NCBI GenBank assembly: GCA_016213725.1
Contig: JACQZS010000170.1
Location: 1 to 36,380, forward strand
Direction of reading: 5' to 3'
DNA length: 36,380 nt
Source of the DNA: Acidobacteriota bacterium
GTDB lineage: Bacteria; Acidobacteriota; Terriglobia; Bryobacterales; Bryobacteraceae
Shown: one piece after another, positions 7,464-14,659 of the stretch
Layout of the letters: the number at the start of each line of letters is the position of its first letter
Numbering within the stretch: the first letter of the stretch is position 1
The notes under the pieces: generated by a model
What the model was told of the DNA's origin: nothing
Database searches by the model: none
Seen by the model: the letters and a program-made list of their open reading frames with translations, nothing else
Translations under genes and position numbers: made by a program

Positions 7464-8884
7464 GGAAGGTCCTTTGCAATATCCTGCAGGGCTTGGAGCA
7501 GTTCGTCAAAGTCCGAGTCGGTACTGCGATGGTTGACGTGGGCCAGGCGGAGAGCGAAGCGGCCGTGGATGAGAGTGGAGGAGACGACGGCGCGGCCGGA
7601 CTCCTGGAGGCGGAGGAGGAGTTCGTGATTGAGGGCGTCCAGATCGGAGAGGGACGGCGGGGCGAAGCGGAAACAGAGGACGTTGAGGGGGGAAGGAGCC
7701 AGGATTTCGAAGCCGGGGGTGCGGCGGAGGAGGGCTTCGAAGCGGCGGACCTGGCGGACGTTCTGCTCGATGGAGGCGGCGTAGGCGGCGAGACCGTGGG
7801 TTTTGAAGCAGAGCCAGGCCTGGAGGGCGGTGAAGGGACGGGTGAGATCGATGCCGAGATCGGCGAAGGGGACGCCGCCGGCGAGGATGCCGCGCTGGGT
7901 GGGGGTCATGTAAGGCGGCGTGAGGGCGAAGGCGGAGCGGTGGAGTTCGGGGTGGCGGGTAAGGAGGCAGGCGCAGGAGAAAGGCAGCGAGCCCCATTTG
8001 TGGAGATCGAAGGCGAGGGAGTCTGCACGCTCCAGACCTTCGACGAGGGGGGCGAGGGCAGGCGACCAGCGGGCGAGGGCGCCGAAAGCGCCGTCGACGT
8101 GGAACCAGAGGCGCTCTTCGGCGCAGAGTCCGGCAATGGCTGGGAGGGGATCGATGGCGCCCGTGTTGACGGTGCCGGCGGTGGCGATGACGGCGACGGG
8201 GTGGTGGCCTTCGGCGCGGTCCTGGAGGATGGCTTTGCGGAGCAGGTGGGGTTGGAGGCGGAAGTGATCGTCGGCGGGGATGCGGCGGAGGTGGCGGTGG
8301 CCGATGCCGAGGAACTCGACGGCCTTGCGGGCCCAGCCGTGGGTTTCGGTGGAGCAATAGACGACGAACGGGGGGCGGCGGGAGAGCCCTTCCTCGCGGA
8401 GATCGTAGCCGGCTTTGGCGTGGCGGGCGACGGCGAGTCCGATGAGATTGGCGGCGGTACCGGAGGAGCAGAGGAGGCCGGAGGAGGAATCGGGGAAGCC
8501 CATGAGTTGGGCGAGCCAGCGGAGGACCTGGGCTTCGACGAGCGCGGGGCTTTGGTGGAAGCCGGCGAGCATGGGGTTGAGTCCGGCGGCGAGCATGGTG
8601 GCGAGCATGGCGTGGGGATCGCCGGCGCCCTGGACCCAGGCCCAGAAGCGGGGATGGATGTTGCCGTTGGTATAGGGGAGGATGAGGCGCTGGAAGTCGG
8701 CGTGGGCGGCGGCGAGGCCCTGGGGTTGGCGGGGGAGAGGTTCGTTGAGAGCCTGGCGGACCTCGGACGGGACGGGTTGCCAGGCGGGGCGCGAGGGCAA
8801 GGCGGCGAGATGCCCGAGGATGTCATCGAGCATGGCGTGGGCCTGGGCGGCGAAGGCGCTCCAATCGGGCGGGTCGAAGGTCAT
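7460..8884 (-). CDS. PLP-dependent group II amino acid decarboxylase family protein
   Basis: The product is 474 residues from the ATG; a GTG directly before it (8887) is an alternative. The fold-type I pattern is complete: HPRFWAWVQGAGDP near the N-terminus, SGTAANLIGLAVAR for phosphate binding, FVVYCSTETHGWARKAVEFLG (with the PLP-stacking His), ATAGTVNTGAIDPL, WFHVDGAFGA (Asp pairing with the pyridine N) and the Schiff-base Lys296 in FDLHKWG. This is the aromatic-L-amino-acid / glutamate decarboxylase superfamily. The substrate cannot be told from sequence, and some members are aldolases or desulfinases. The stop of the preceding acyltransferase gene abuts the GTG and the end overlaps the M64 gene, so operon membership is secure. 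The product has no signal peptide and is cytosolic. Confidence 0.88.
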   Translation of the reverse strand: MTFDPPDWSAFAAQAHAMLDDILGHLAALPSRPAWQPVPSEVRQALNEPLPRQPQGLAAAHADFQRLILPYTNGNIHPRFWAWVQGAGDPHAMLATMLAAGLNPMLAGFHQSPALVEAQVLRWLAQLMGFPDSSSGLLCSSGTAANLIGLAVARHAKAGYDLREEGLSRRPPFVVYCSTETHGWARKAVEFLGIGHRHLRRIPADDHFRLQPHLLRKAILQDRAEGHHPVAVIATAGTVNTGAIDPLPAIAGLCAEERLWFHVDGAFGALARWSPALAPLVEGLERADSLAFDLHKWGSLPFSCACLLTRHPELHRSAFALTPPYMTPTQRGILAGGVPFADLGIDLTRPFTALQAWLCFKTHGLAAYAASIEQNVRQVRRFEALLRRTPGFEILAPSPLNVLCFRFAPPSLSDLDALNHELLLRLQESGRAVVSSTLIHGRFALRLAHVNHRSTDSDFDELLQALQDIAKDLP

Positions 8885-8887
8885 CAC

Positions 8888-9958
8888 TTACAGCTTAAAG
8901 AAGATGCGGCGGCGATAGAGCCAGACGCAGACCCAGATCTGGAAGGCGACCAGAGCCCAGGCGATGAGCAGAGTGCCGGCGGTGGGGGCGAGATCGAGGA
9001 GGGGTTTGGCGAGGCCGTTGGCGGTTTGGTGGAGCCAGCGGTTCAGGATCTCGTGGAAGAGATAGATGAAGATGCTGTTGGCGCCGACCATGACGAGGAT
9101 CTTGGCCCAGGCCTGTTTGCCGCGCACGTCGCAGACATACCAGAAGGCGAGCAGCGCGAGGAAGCACCAGCCGGTGGAGAGGATGGCGAACGACGGGGTC
9201 CAGATGCGTTTGCAGACGGGGATGAAGGGGTGGAGGGCGTAGCCGGCCAGGAGCATGAAAAGGCCGGGAAGCAGGAGGAGGCGGGCTTTGCGGGGGATTT
9301 CGAGCGCGGAGGCGAGGAGGGTGCCGGCGATGACGCCGAGGATGGTGCTGAAGGCGGAGGGCAGGAAGTTGATGGTGACGTAGCCGGGGCCCCAGTGTTT
9401 GCCGAGGATGAGTTCGTCGAGATACCAGCCGGCGTTGTTGTTGAAGGCCCAGGGATCGGGCAGGCCGGCAAAGGTGTAGATCGCCCAGGTGGCGATGAGG
9501 ATGAGGCAGGCGGCGGCGAGTTGGATGGTCCAGCGGAAGCGGAGGAGGAGGAATGCGATGAGGTAGGTGACGGAGACCTGCGCGAGGACGTTGATGATAT
9601 CGAGTGTGGGCTTGCCGGCCTGGATGGAGCGGGCGAGGAGGCCGAATCCGATGAGGAGGACAACGCGGCGGAGAACGTGGAGGAGCTGGCGAAGCCATGG
9701 TTCGCCGGCGGCATCGCGTTTGGCGAACGCGATGGGCATGGCGACGCCGACGATGAACATGAAGAACGGCTGGATGAGATCCCAGGCGTTGTATCCGACC
9801 CATGCGGCGTGTTCGAACTGGGCGGCCAAGGCGCCGAGAAGTCCGGGCTTGCCGTCGAAAACCAGAAGCCCGAAGCCTTCAGAGAACATCCAAATCATGG
9901 TAAGGCCGCGGAAAGCGTCGAGCGAGTACAATCGGTCAGAGGAGCCTGGGGAAGACAT
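8888..9958 (-). CDS. NagX/DUF5009-like multi-pass membrane acyltransferase
   Basis: The product is 356 residues with about ten hydrophobic segments. The N-terminal signature RLYSLDAFRGLTMIWM and the following WDLIQPFFMFIVGVAMP are characteristic of DUF5009 proteins related to heparan-alpha-glucosaminide N-acetyltransferase (HGSNAT) and bacterial NagX. Other hallmarks are the NNNAGWYLDELILGKHWGPGY region and FHEILNRWLHQ near the C-terminus. The family is thought to move acetyl groups across the membrane to sugars, but the acceptor here is unknown. It is the first gene of the operon with the decarboxylase and the M64 peptidase. TACAAT ends 7 nt before the ATG with no ribosome site between, suggesting a leaderless mRNA. 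Confidence 0.88.
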   Translation of the reverse strand: MSSPGSSDRLYSLDAFRGLTMIWMFSEGFGLLVFDGKPGLLGALAAQFEHAAWVGYNAWDLIQPFFMFIVGVAMPIAFAKRDAAGEPWLRQLLHVLRRVVLLIGFGLLARSIQAGKPTLDIINVLAQVSVTYLIAFLLLRFRWTIQLAAACLILIATWAIYTFAGLPDPWAFNNNAGWYLDELILGKHWGPGYVTINFLPSAFSTILGVIAGTLLASALEIPRKARLLLLPGLFMLLAGYALHPFIPVCKRIWTPSFAILSTGWCFLALLAFWYVCDVRGKQAWAKILVMVGANSIFIYLFHEILNRWLHQTANGLAKPLLDLAPTAGTLLIAWALVAFQIWVCVWLYRRRIFFKL

Positions 9959-9965
9959 CAGGCGT

Positions 9966-9971
9966 ATTGTA
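9966..9971 (-). promoter_or_regulatory. -10 element (TACAAT) for a leaderless acyltransferase operon
   Basis: On the minus strand TACAAT ends 7 nt before the ATG at 9958 and no Shine-Dalgarno intervenes. On the plus strand TATTGT (9965-9970) overlaps it and could be the -10 for the divergent gene at 9986, so the two promoters may share these bases. Confidence 0.45.
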
Positions 9972-9985
9972 CAGGAGGGATTTCA

Positions 9986-10420
9986 GTGAAGACACAGAAT
10001 TACGAACATCATGCGCGGATCGATCCGGCGTTCCATGGGGTGCTGTTCCTGACGCTGCTGCTGACGTGGATTGGCGCGGGCGTGAATTTGTGGAAGTCGA
10101 TGGGCGACCACGCGCGGCTGTACAGCGCAGCGCTGCTGTTTGTGCTGACCTTTGCGGTTTTGCTGTTGGCGTTCATCTGCCGGATCTATTCGTTGAAGGC
10201 GCAGGACCGGGCGATCCGGGCGGAGGAGAATCTGCGGCACTACGTACTGACGGGGAAACTGCTGGATTCGAGGCTGGGGCCGAAGCAGATTGTGGCATTG
10301 CGGTTTGCAGCCGATGCCGAGTTTGTGGAACTGGCGCGCAAGGCGGCGGACGAGGGCATGGAGCCGGACGCCATCAAGAAGTCCGTGAAGGAGTGGCGGG
10401 CGGATCACTACCGGGTATAG
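9986..10420 (+). CDS. DUF6526-like membrane protein
   Basis: The product is 144 residues with a GTG start supported by AGGAGGGA at 9973-9980, 5 nt upstream. It begins MKTQNYEHHARIDPAFHG, followed by two membrane segments (about residues 19-38 and 47-68) and a soluble C-terminal helical region (KQIVALRFAADAEFVELARKA). The N-terminal NYxxHAR motif followed by two helices matches what I recall of DUF6526, a family without an assigned function. It is followed after 9 nt by the exported SRPBCC gene, so the two are probably co-transcribed. Confidence 0.8.
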   Translation: MKTQNYEHHARIDPAFHGVLFLTLLLTWIGAGVNLWKSMGDHARLYSAALLFVLTFAVLLLAFICRIYSLKAQDRAIRAEENLRHYVLTGKLLDSRLGPKQIVALRFAADAEFVELARKAADEGMEPDAIKKSVKEWRADHYRV

Positions 10421-10429
10421 GAGAGCGGC

Positions 10430-11002
10430 GTGAAAGCGACTCGGATTCTCTTCGGGTGCCTGCTGGCTGGGATGGCGCAGGGGCAGGAAGTGAAGGATAC
10501 ATCCTTCGCCGCACCGAATGGGGAGCGGGTGCAACGGCTGGAGATTGTTGTGCCCGCATCTGTGCGCGAGTGCTGGGACCTGGTTTCGACGGCCGAGGGC
10601 TGGGAGAGCTGGATGTCGCCGCATGTGGAGATGGAGCTGCGGACGGGCGGGAAGTTCTACTCGAACTACAAGCTGGGGGCGAAGGTAGGGGATCCGGGCA
10701 CGATCTACAACACAGTGCTGGCGTATGTCCCGCTACAGATGCTGACGCTGAAGATCGGGCTGACGGAGACTTTCCCGAAGGAGGCGCGCGAGGCAGGGAC
10801 GCTGTTCGCGGTGCTGACGTTGGAAGAGCTGGGGCCGAAGCAGACGAAACTGAGCGAAACGATGGTGGGCTGGAAGGACGGGCCGGGGTGGGACTGGACG
10901 TACAACTTCTTTCTGAAAGGAAACAGGCATAGCTTCGAAGGGATGTACAAGCGGCTGGTAAGCGGGCCGGTGAATTGGCAGGCGCAACAGCCGCAGAAGT
11001 GA
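10430..11002 (+). CDS. Exported SRPBCC (START/AHSA1-like) domain protein
   Basis: The product is 190 residues with a GTG start. Residues 1-19 (ATRILFGCLLAGMAQGQ) form a signal peptide. The rest reads as a SRPBCC helix-grip fold: ERVQRLEIVVPASVRECWDLVSTAEGWESWM, then FYSNYKLG and further strands, ending in a long helix (NRHSFEGMYKRLVSG). Such domains bind hydrophobic ligands in a deep cavity and are usually cytosolic, so an exported form is less usual. No ligand can be assigned. It follows the DUF6526-like gene and converges on the rhamnogalacturonan lyase with 7 nt between stops. Confidence 0.82.
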   Translation: MKATRILFGCLLAGMAQGQEVKDTSFAAPNGERVQRLEIVVPASVRECWDLVSTAEGWESWMSPHVEMELRTGGKFYSNYKLGAKVGDPGTIYNTVLAYVPLQMLTLKIGLTETFPKEAREAGTLFAVLTLEELGPKQTKLSETMVGWKDGPGWDWTYNFFLKGNRHSFEGMYKRLVSGPVNWQAQQPQK

Positions 11003-11009
11003 GGGCGGC

Positions 11010-12914
11010 TCAGGGCTGGCCGTCGAGCAGCGGAATGGGCCAGGTGGCGGGGTGGGGCGGCTGGTTGTAGGCGACATTCTGCCAGGCGATGGCGAGGCGG
11101 TACTGGCGATCGTGCATGAGCGTAGGCATGCGGTAGGTGGTGGGGATGGTGGTGGTGTAGATGCGGAGTTCGGTGGAGTCAGTGGTGGGGAGGATGAATT
11201 CTTCGCGCCAATCGCCGATGAGGTCGGCGGAGAGGGTGGGCGTGGCCTTGGTGCCGTTGCTGGAGGTGACACCTTCCGGGGAGAAGAGGGTGATGGTGGT
11301 TTCCTTTTCCCAGTCCCATTTGGAGACGGTGGCGCCGTCGAGGAGTTCGCGCAGGAGATCGCCGTCCCAGTAGAGGAGGAAGTTCATCTGCCTGGGCTTG
11401 GACTTGGAGACCTGGCGGGCGCGGGGACCCTTTTCGGGATCGGGATCGCAGAGTTGGACGTTGTATAGGCCGCCGGTGGAACCTGCGCCCCAGAACTCGA
11501 AGCCCGGGAAGCGGGGATCGATGTCGGCGGCGACGCCACGGCCAATGTCGCCGGTGGCTTCGACGCCGCAGATGGCTTCGCCGGTGCGGGCGTCCTTGTA
11601 GTCGAGGGCGGCGAACTTGTAGAGGGACTGGGTTTCATGGGGCTGGAAGGCCTCCATGCCGGGGCGGGAGGGGTCCATGTCGGCAACGTGAAGGGCGTCG
11701 CCGTGGCCGCGTCCGCTGGAGTAGAGGCCATGGCCGTCGTGGTCGATGGCGGCGGCTCCGTAGATGATCTCGTCGCGGCCGTCGCCGTCGACGTCGGCGA
11801 TGGAGAGGTTATGGTTGCCCATGCCTTTGTAGGCGAGATTGGCGGGGTTGCCGTCGTCGGAGTCGAAGGTCCAGACGCGGGTGAGCTGGCCGTCGCGCCA
11901 GTTCCAGGCGGCGAGGTAGGCGCGGGTGTAGTAGCCGCGAGCGAGGATGAGGGAAGGGCGTTCGCCGTCGAGGTAGGCCGCGGCGGCGAGGAAGCGGTCG
12001 ACACGGTTGCCGTAGTTGTCGCCCCAGGCGGAGACGTTGGCGGAGTTGGGGTCGTTGTTGCGGGGTGGGTCGTAGAAGGCGGAGACGAGTTCGGCGCCGG
12101 TGAGGCCGTCGAAGATGGTGAAGAACTCAGGTCCGGTGAGGACGTAGCCGGCGGAGTTGCGGTAGTCGGCTTCGGGATTGATGGGCATGAGGGCTGAGCC
12201 GATGAGCTTGCCATTGCCATCCAGAGTGCCGGGAGCGGTCTTGCAGGCGACCTCGGCGCGGCCATCGCCATCGAGATCGTAGGCAATGAACTGGGTGTAG
12301 TGGGCGCCGGCGCGAATGTTGTGGCCGAGAGAAAGGCGCCAGAGGCGGGTACCGTCGAGTTTGTAGGCGTCGAGGTAGACGGCGCCGGTGTAACCGGATT
12401 GGGAGTTGTCCTTTGAGTTGGAGGGATCCCACTTGAGGATGACTTCGTAGTTGCCGTCGCCGTCGAGGTCGGCGGCAGAGGCGTCGTTGGCGGAATAGGT
12501 GTAGGCGGCGCCGTCGGGGGTGGTGCCGGGGTCCGGCGGAACGAGCGGGATGGAGAGGTACTGGCGGACTGGAGTGTTGGCAGGCAGGTAGACGAAGGGA
12601 TTTTCCAGAGTCTCGGCGCCGTTGAGAACGGGGTGAACGATGTAGTAGTTGTCCTGCACGGGATCAGCGGCAGTGTCGGTGAAGTGGGTGGGTCCGGCGA
12701 GGGGCTTCGGAGTGAGCAGGACGGCCGGCGCAGGCGGCGAGATGCGGTAAACGTTGAAGGCAATGGAGGAGGGATCCGTGGCGAACAGGCGCCAGGAGAG
12801 AAAGACCTCGGTGCCGGAGGAACGGACGGCGACGAGACCGCGGGTGAGGGTTTCCGCGGGCGGGGCGGCGAGGGCGAGAGAAGTAAGGGCGAGGAGAAAG
12901 GCACAACTGCGCAT
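11010..12914 (-). CDS. Secreted rhamnogalacturonan lyase, polysaccharide lyase family 11
   Basis: The product is 634 residues with a signal peptide at 1-16 (SCAFLLALTSLALAA). An N-terminal fibronectin-like beta domain spans about 20-110 (LTRGLVAVRSSGTEVFLSWRL). The catalytic eight-bladed propeller of PL11 enzymes (YesW/YesX type) carries repeated calcium loops DLDGDGNYE, DLDGDGRAE and DVDGDGRDE. Family-typical stretches include EVILKWDPSNSKDN, YDLDGDGRAEVACKTAPGT and SADLIGDWREEFI. It should cleave the rhamnosyl-galacturonate backbone of pectin rhamnogalacturonan I by beta-elimination outside the cell. It is divergent from an SDR and a lactonase that may process released sugars. A GGAGCAG ribosome site precedes the ATG. 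Confidence 0.93.
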   Translation of the reverse strand: MRSCAFLLALTSLALAAPPAETLTRGLVAVRSSGTEVFLSWRLFATDPSSIAFNVYRISPPAPAVLLTPKPLAGPTHFTDTAADPVQDNYYIVHPVLNGAETLENPFVYLPANTPVRQYLSIPLVPPDPGTTPDGAAYTYSANDASAADLDGDGNYEVILKWDPSNSKDNSQSGYTGAVYLDAYKLDGTRLWRLSLGHNIRAGAHYTQFIAYDLDGDGRAEVACKTAPGTLDGNGKLIGSALMPINPEADYRNSAGYVLTGPEFFTIFDGLTGAELVSAFYDPPRNNDPNSANVSAWGDNYGNRVDRFLAAAAYLDGERPSLILARGYYTRAYLAAWNWRDGQLTRVWTFDSDDGNPANLAYKGMGNHNLSIADVDGDGRDEIIYGAAAIDHDGHGLYSSGRGHGDALHVADMDPSRPGMEAFQPHETQSLYKFAALDYKDARTGEAICGVEATGDIGRGVAADIDPRFPGFEFWGAGSTGGLYNVQLCDPDPEKGPRARQVSKSKPRQMNFLLYWDGDLLRELLDGATVSKWDWEKETTITLFSPEGVTSSNGTKATPTLSADLIGDWREEFILPTTDSTELRIYTTTIPTTYRMPTLMHDRQYRLAIAWQNVAYNQPPHPATWPIPLLDGQP

Positions 12915-12959
12915 GGGAACTGCTCCGCAGCGATGATAGCAGGAGCCGGAAATAGTAGG

Positions 12960-13739
12960 ATGGCTGGTCAGGAGGCAGAGGACTTGGGCAGACTCGAAGG
13001 CAAGGTTTCAGTGGTGACGGGCGGAGCGCAGGGGATTGGCCGCGCAGTGGTGGAGAAGTTCGCGGCGGAGGGAGCGCGGGTGTGGTTTCTGGATGTGGAT
13101 GAGGCGATGGGAAACGAGACGGCGGAGTCGACGGGCGCGCGGTTTGTGAGAGCGAATGTGGCCAGCGAACCTGATGTGCAGGCGGCGATGGAGACGGTGC
13201 TGTCGGCGGAGGGAAAGGTGGATGTGCTGGTGAACAACGCGGGGAGGAATGCGTATCACCTGGCGGCTGAATTGACTGCGGCGGAGTGGGACGGGTCGAT
13301 GGGGTTGAACCTGAAAGCGGCGTGGCTGTGCTCGAAGCACGTGCTGCCGGCGATGGTGGCGCAGGGAGGCGGATCGATTGTGGTGGTGAGTTCGCTGCAT
13401 GCGCGGATGACGACTACGGGGATGTTCCCGTACGCGGCGGCGAAGGCCGGACTGGTGGGCCTGACGCGGAGCCTGGCGGTGGACTACGGACAGAAGGGCG
13501 TACGGGTGAACGTCATTCTGCCGGGATATACGCGGACGCAGGCGGTAGAGAACTGGCTGCACGGGCTGGAGAATCCGGAGCAGGCGGAACGGGAAGTGCT
13601 GGAGGTACATCCTCTGCGGAGGATGGCGGCGCCCGCGGAAGTGGCGAACGTGATCTGTTTTCTGGCGTCGGACGAGGCTTCGTCGATGACCGGGGCGGAG
13701 GTTGTGGTGGACAACGGACTGAGCGCCCGCTACGCATAG
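12960..13739 (+). CDS. Short-chain dehydrogenase/reductase, possibly aldose 1-dehydrogenase
   Basis: The product is 259 residues from the ATG. The classical SDR features are present: cofactor loop VTGGAQGIGR, VLVNNAG, the active site Ser in VVVSSLHA, and Tyr158-x-x-x-Lys162 (PYAAAKAG), ending with SSMTGAEVVVDNG. Cofactor preference is uncertain, though Asp in FLDVDE after the second strand favours NAD. The next gene is a sugar lactonase and the divergent neighbour is a rhamnogalacturonan lyase, so oxidation of a released sugar such as L-rhamnose to its lactone is a reasonable inference. A TTG at 12984 with AGGAGG at 12970-12975 gives a more typical SDR N-terminus (MGRLEGKVSVVTGG) and may be the true start. 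Confidence 0.88.
   Translation: MAGQEAEDLGRLEGKVSVVTGGAQGIGRAVVEKFAAEGARVWFLDVDEAMGNETAESTGARFVRANVASEPDVQAAMETVLSAEGKVDVLVNNAGRNAYHLAAELTAAEWDGSMGLNLKAAWLCSKHVLPAMVAQGGGSIVVVSSLHARMTTTGMFPYAAAKAGLVGLTRSLAVDYGQKGVRVNVILPGYTRTQAVENWLHGLENPEQAEREVLEVHPLRRMAAPAEVANVICFLASDEASSMTGAEVVVDNGLSARYA
12970..12975 (+). promoter_or_regulatory. Shine-Dalgarno AGGAGG that favours a TTG start for the SDR
   Basis: A perfect AGGAGG lies inside the first codons of the longer SDR reading, 8 nt before the TTG at 12984. The upstream ATG at 12960 has only AGGAG 14 nt away, which is too far to be efficient. This argues for the shorter protein. Confidence 0.4.
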
Positions 13740-13753
13740 GAGAGGAACGAGCG

Positions 13754-14626
13754 ATGCAAGAGTGGCAAGCGGAACTGGCTTTCGATGTGCGGGCGGACCT
13801 AGGCGAAGGTCCGGTGTGGGACGGGGAGCAGGAGCGGCTGATCTGGGTTGACATCATGGCGGGCCGGATCAGGGCCTACCGGCCTGGAGCGGGCGAGGTG
13901 GGGAGTTGGGAGATGGGCGAGCCGGTGGGCGCGGCAGTGCTGCGAAAGCGGGGCGGATTCCTGGCGGCGGCGCAAAGCGGATTCTGGACCGTGGACGAGG
14001 CGACGGGCGCGAAGGTGAAAGTGGCGGAGTATGCGGGCGCCTGTGCGAAGATCCGGATGAACGACGGGAAGGCAGATGCGCAAGGGCGGTTCTGGGCAGG
14101 AACGATGGCGTTCGACATGCGGCCGGGCGCCGGGGCGTTATACCGAATGAGTGGGGGCAGCGTGGAGACGATGGTGGAAGGGGTGACGATTTCGAACGGG
14201 CTGGACTGGACGCCGGATGGCCGCGGCATGTACTACGTGGACACGATGACGGGCCGGGTGGACTTGTTTGATTTTGACGGCGAGACGGGGCGCATCAGCC
14301 GACGGCGGCCGTTTGTGACGATTGAAGAGGGCGTGGGCTATCCGGATGGGATGACGGTGGATGCGGCAGGCAATGTTTGGTTGGCGTTGTGGGGCGGATG
14401 GAGCGTGCGTTGTTATTCGCCGGCGGGCGAGCTGCTGGGTGTTGTGAAGGTGGCGGCGAGCCAGACGTCGAGCTGCGCGTTCGGGGGCAAGGATCTCGAT
14501 GAGCTGTACATTACTTCTGCGCGCGGGGGGCTGAGCGAAGAGGCGTTAAGCAAGGAGCCTTCGGCGGGCAGCCTGTTTGTGGCGAAAGTGGGCGGGAAGG
14601 GGCGGCCGTGCTGGCGGGCTGATTGA
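13754..14626 (+). CDS. SMP-30/gluconolactonase family sugar lactonase
   Basis: The product is 290 residues. This is a six-bladed propeller of the SMP-30/gluconolaconase/LRE family. Predicted metal ligands are Glu18 (LGEGPVWD), Asn148 (ISNGLDWTPDG) and Asp198 (YPDGMTVDAAG), and RMNDGKADAQGRFWAGTM is the substrate-loop signature. It hydrolyses aldonolactones to aldonates. It follows the SDR by 14 nt with AGGAGAGGA as ribosome site, making a dehydrogenase-lactonase pair as in non-phosphorylative sugar oxidation. No dehydratase or aldolase for later steps lies in the window. No signal peptide is visible, so it is cytosolic. Confidence 0.92.
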   Translation: MQEWQAELAFDVRADLGEGPVWDGEQERLIWVDIMAGRIRAYRPGAGEVGSWEMGEPVGAAVLRKRGGFLAAAQSGFWTVDEATGAKVKVAEYAGACAKIRMNDGKADAQGRFWAGTMAFDMRPGAGALYRMSGGSVETMVEGVTISNGLDWTPDGRGMYYVDTMTGRVDLFDFDGETGRISRRRPFVTIEEGVGYPDGMTVDAAGNVWLALWGGWSVRCYSPAGELLGVVKVAASQTSSCAFGGKDLDELYITSARGGLSEEALSKEPSAGSLFVAKVGGKGRPCWRAD

Positions 14627-14652
14627 GTCGGCGGGCAGCGGCGTTCTATTCT
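14623..14652 (+). promoter_or_regulatory. Promoter of the partner-switching operon (TTGAGT-18-TATTCT)
   Basis: The -35-like TTGAGT (14623-14628) overlaps the lactonase stop codon. After an 18-nt spacer, TATTCT (14647-14652) ends 7 nt before the ATG at 14660. No Shine-Dalgarno is present, so the transcript is probably leaderless. This is the best-formed promoter in the window. Confidence 0.5.
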
Positions 14653-14659
14653 GGCTGGC

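Noticed and set aside
7493-10420. A very long open frame on the plus strand across the acyltransferase, decarboxylase and part of the M64 operon
   Set aside because: It is antisense to three genes with clear family motifs, and its translation is Gly/Glu/Ala-rich low complexity. Strand composition bias leaves antisense frames open. Only its 3' end (9986-10420) is a real gene.
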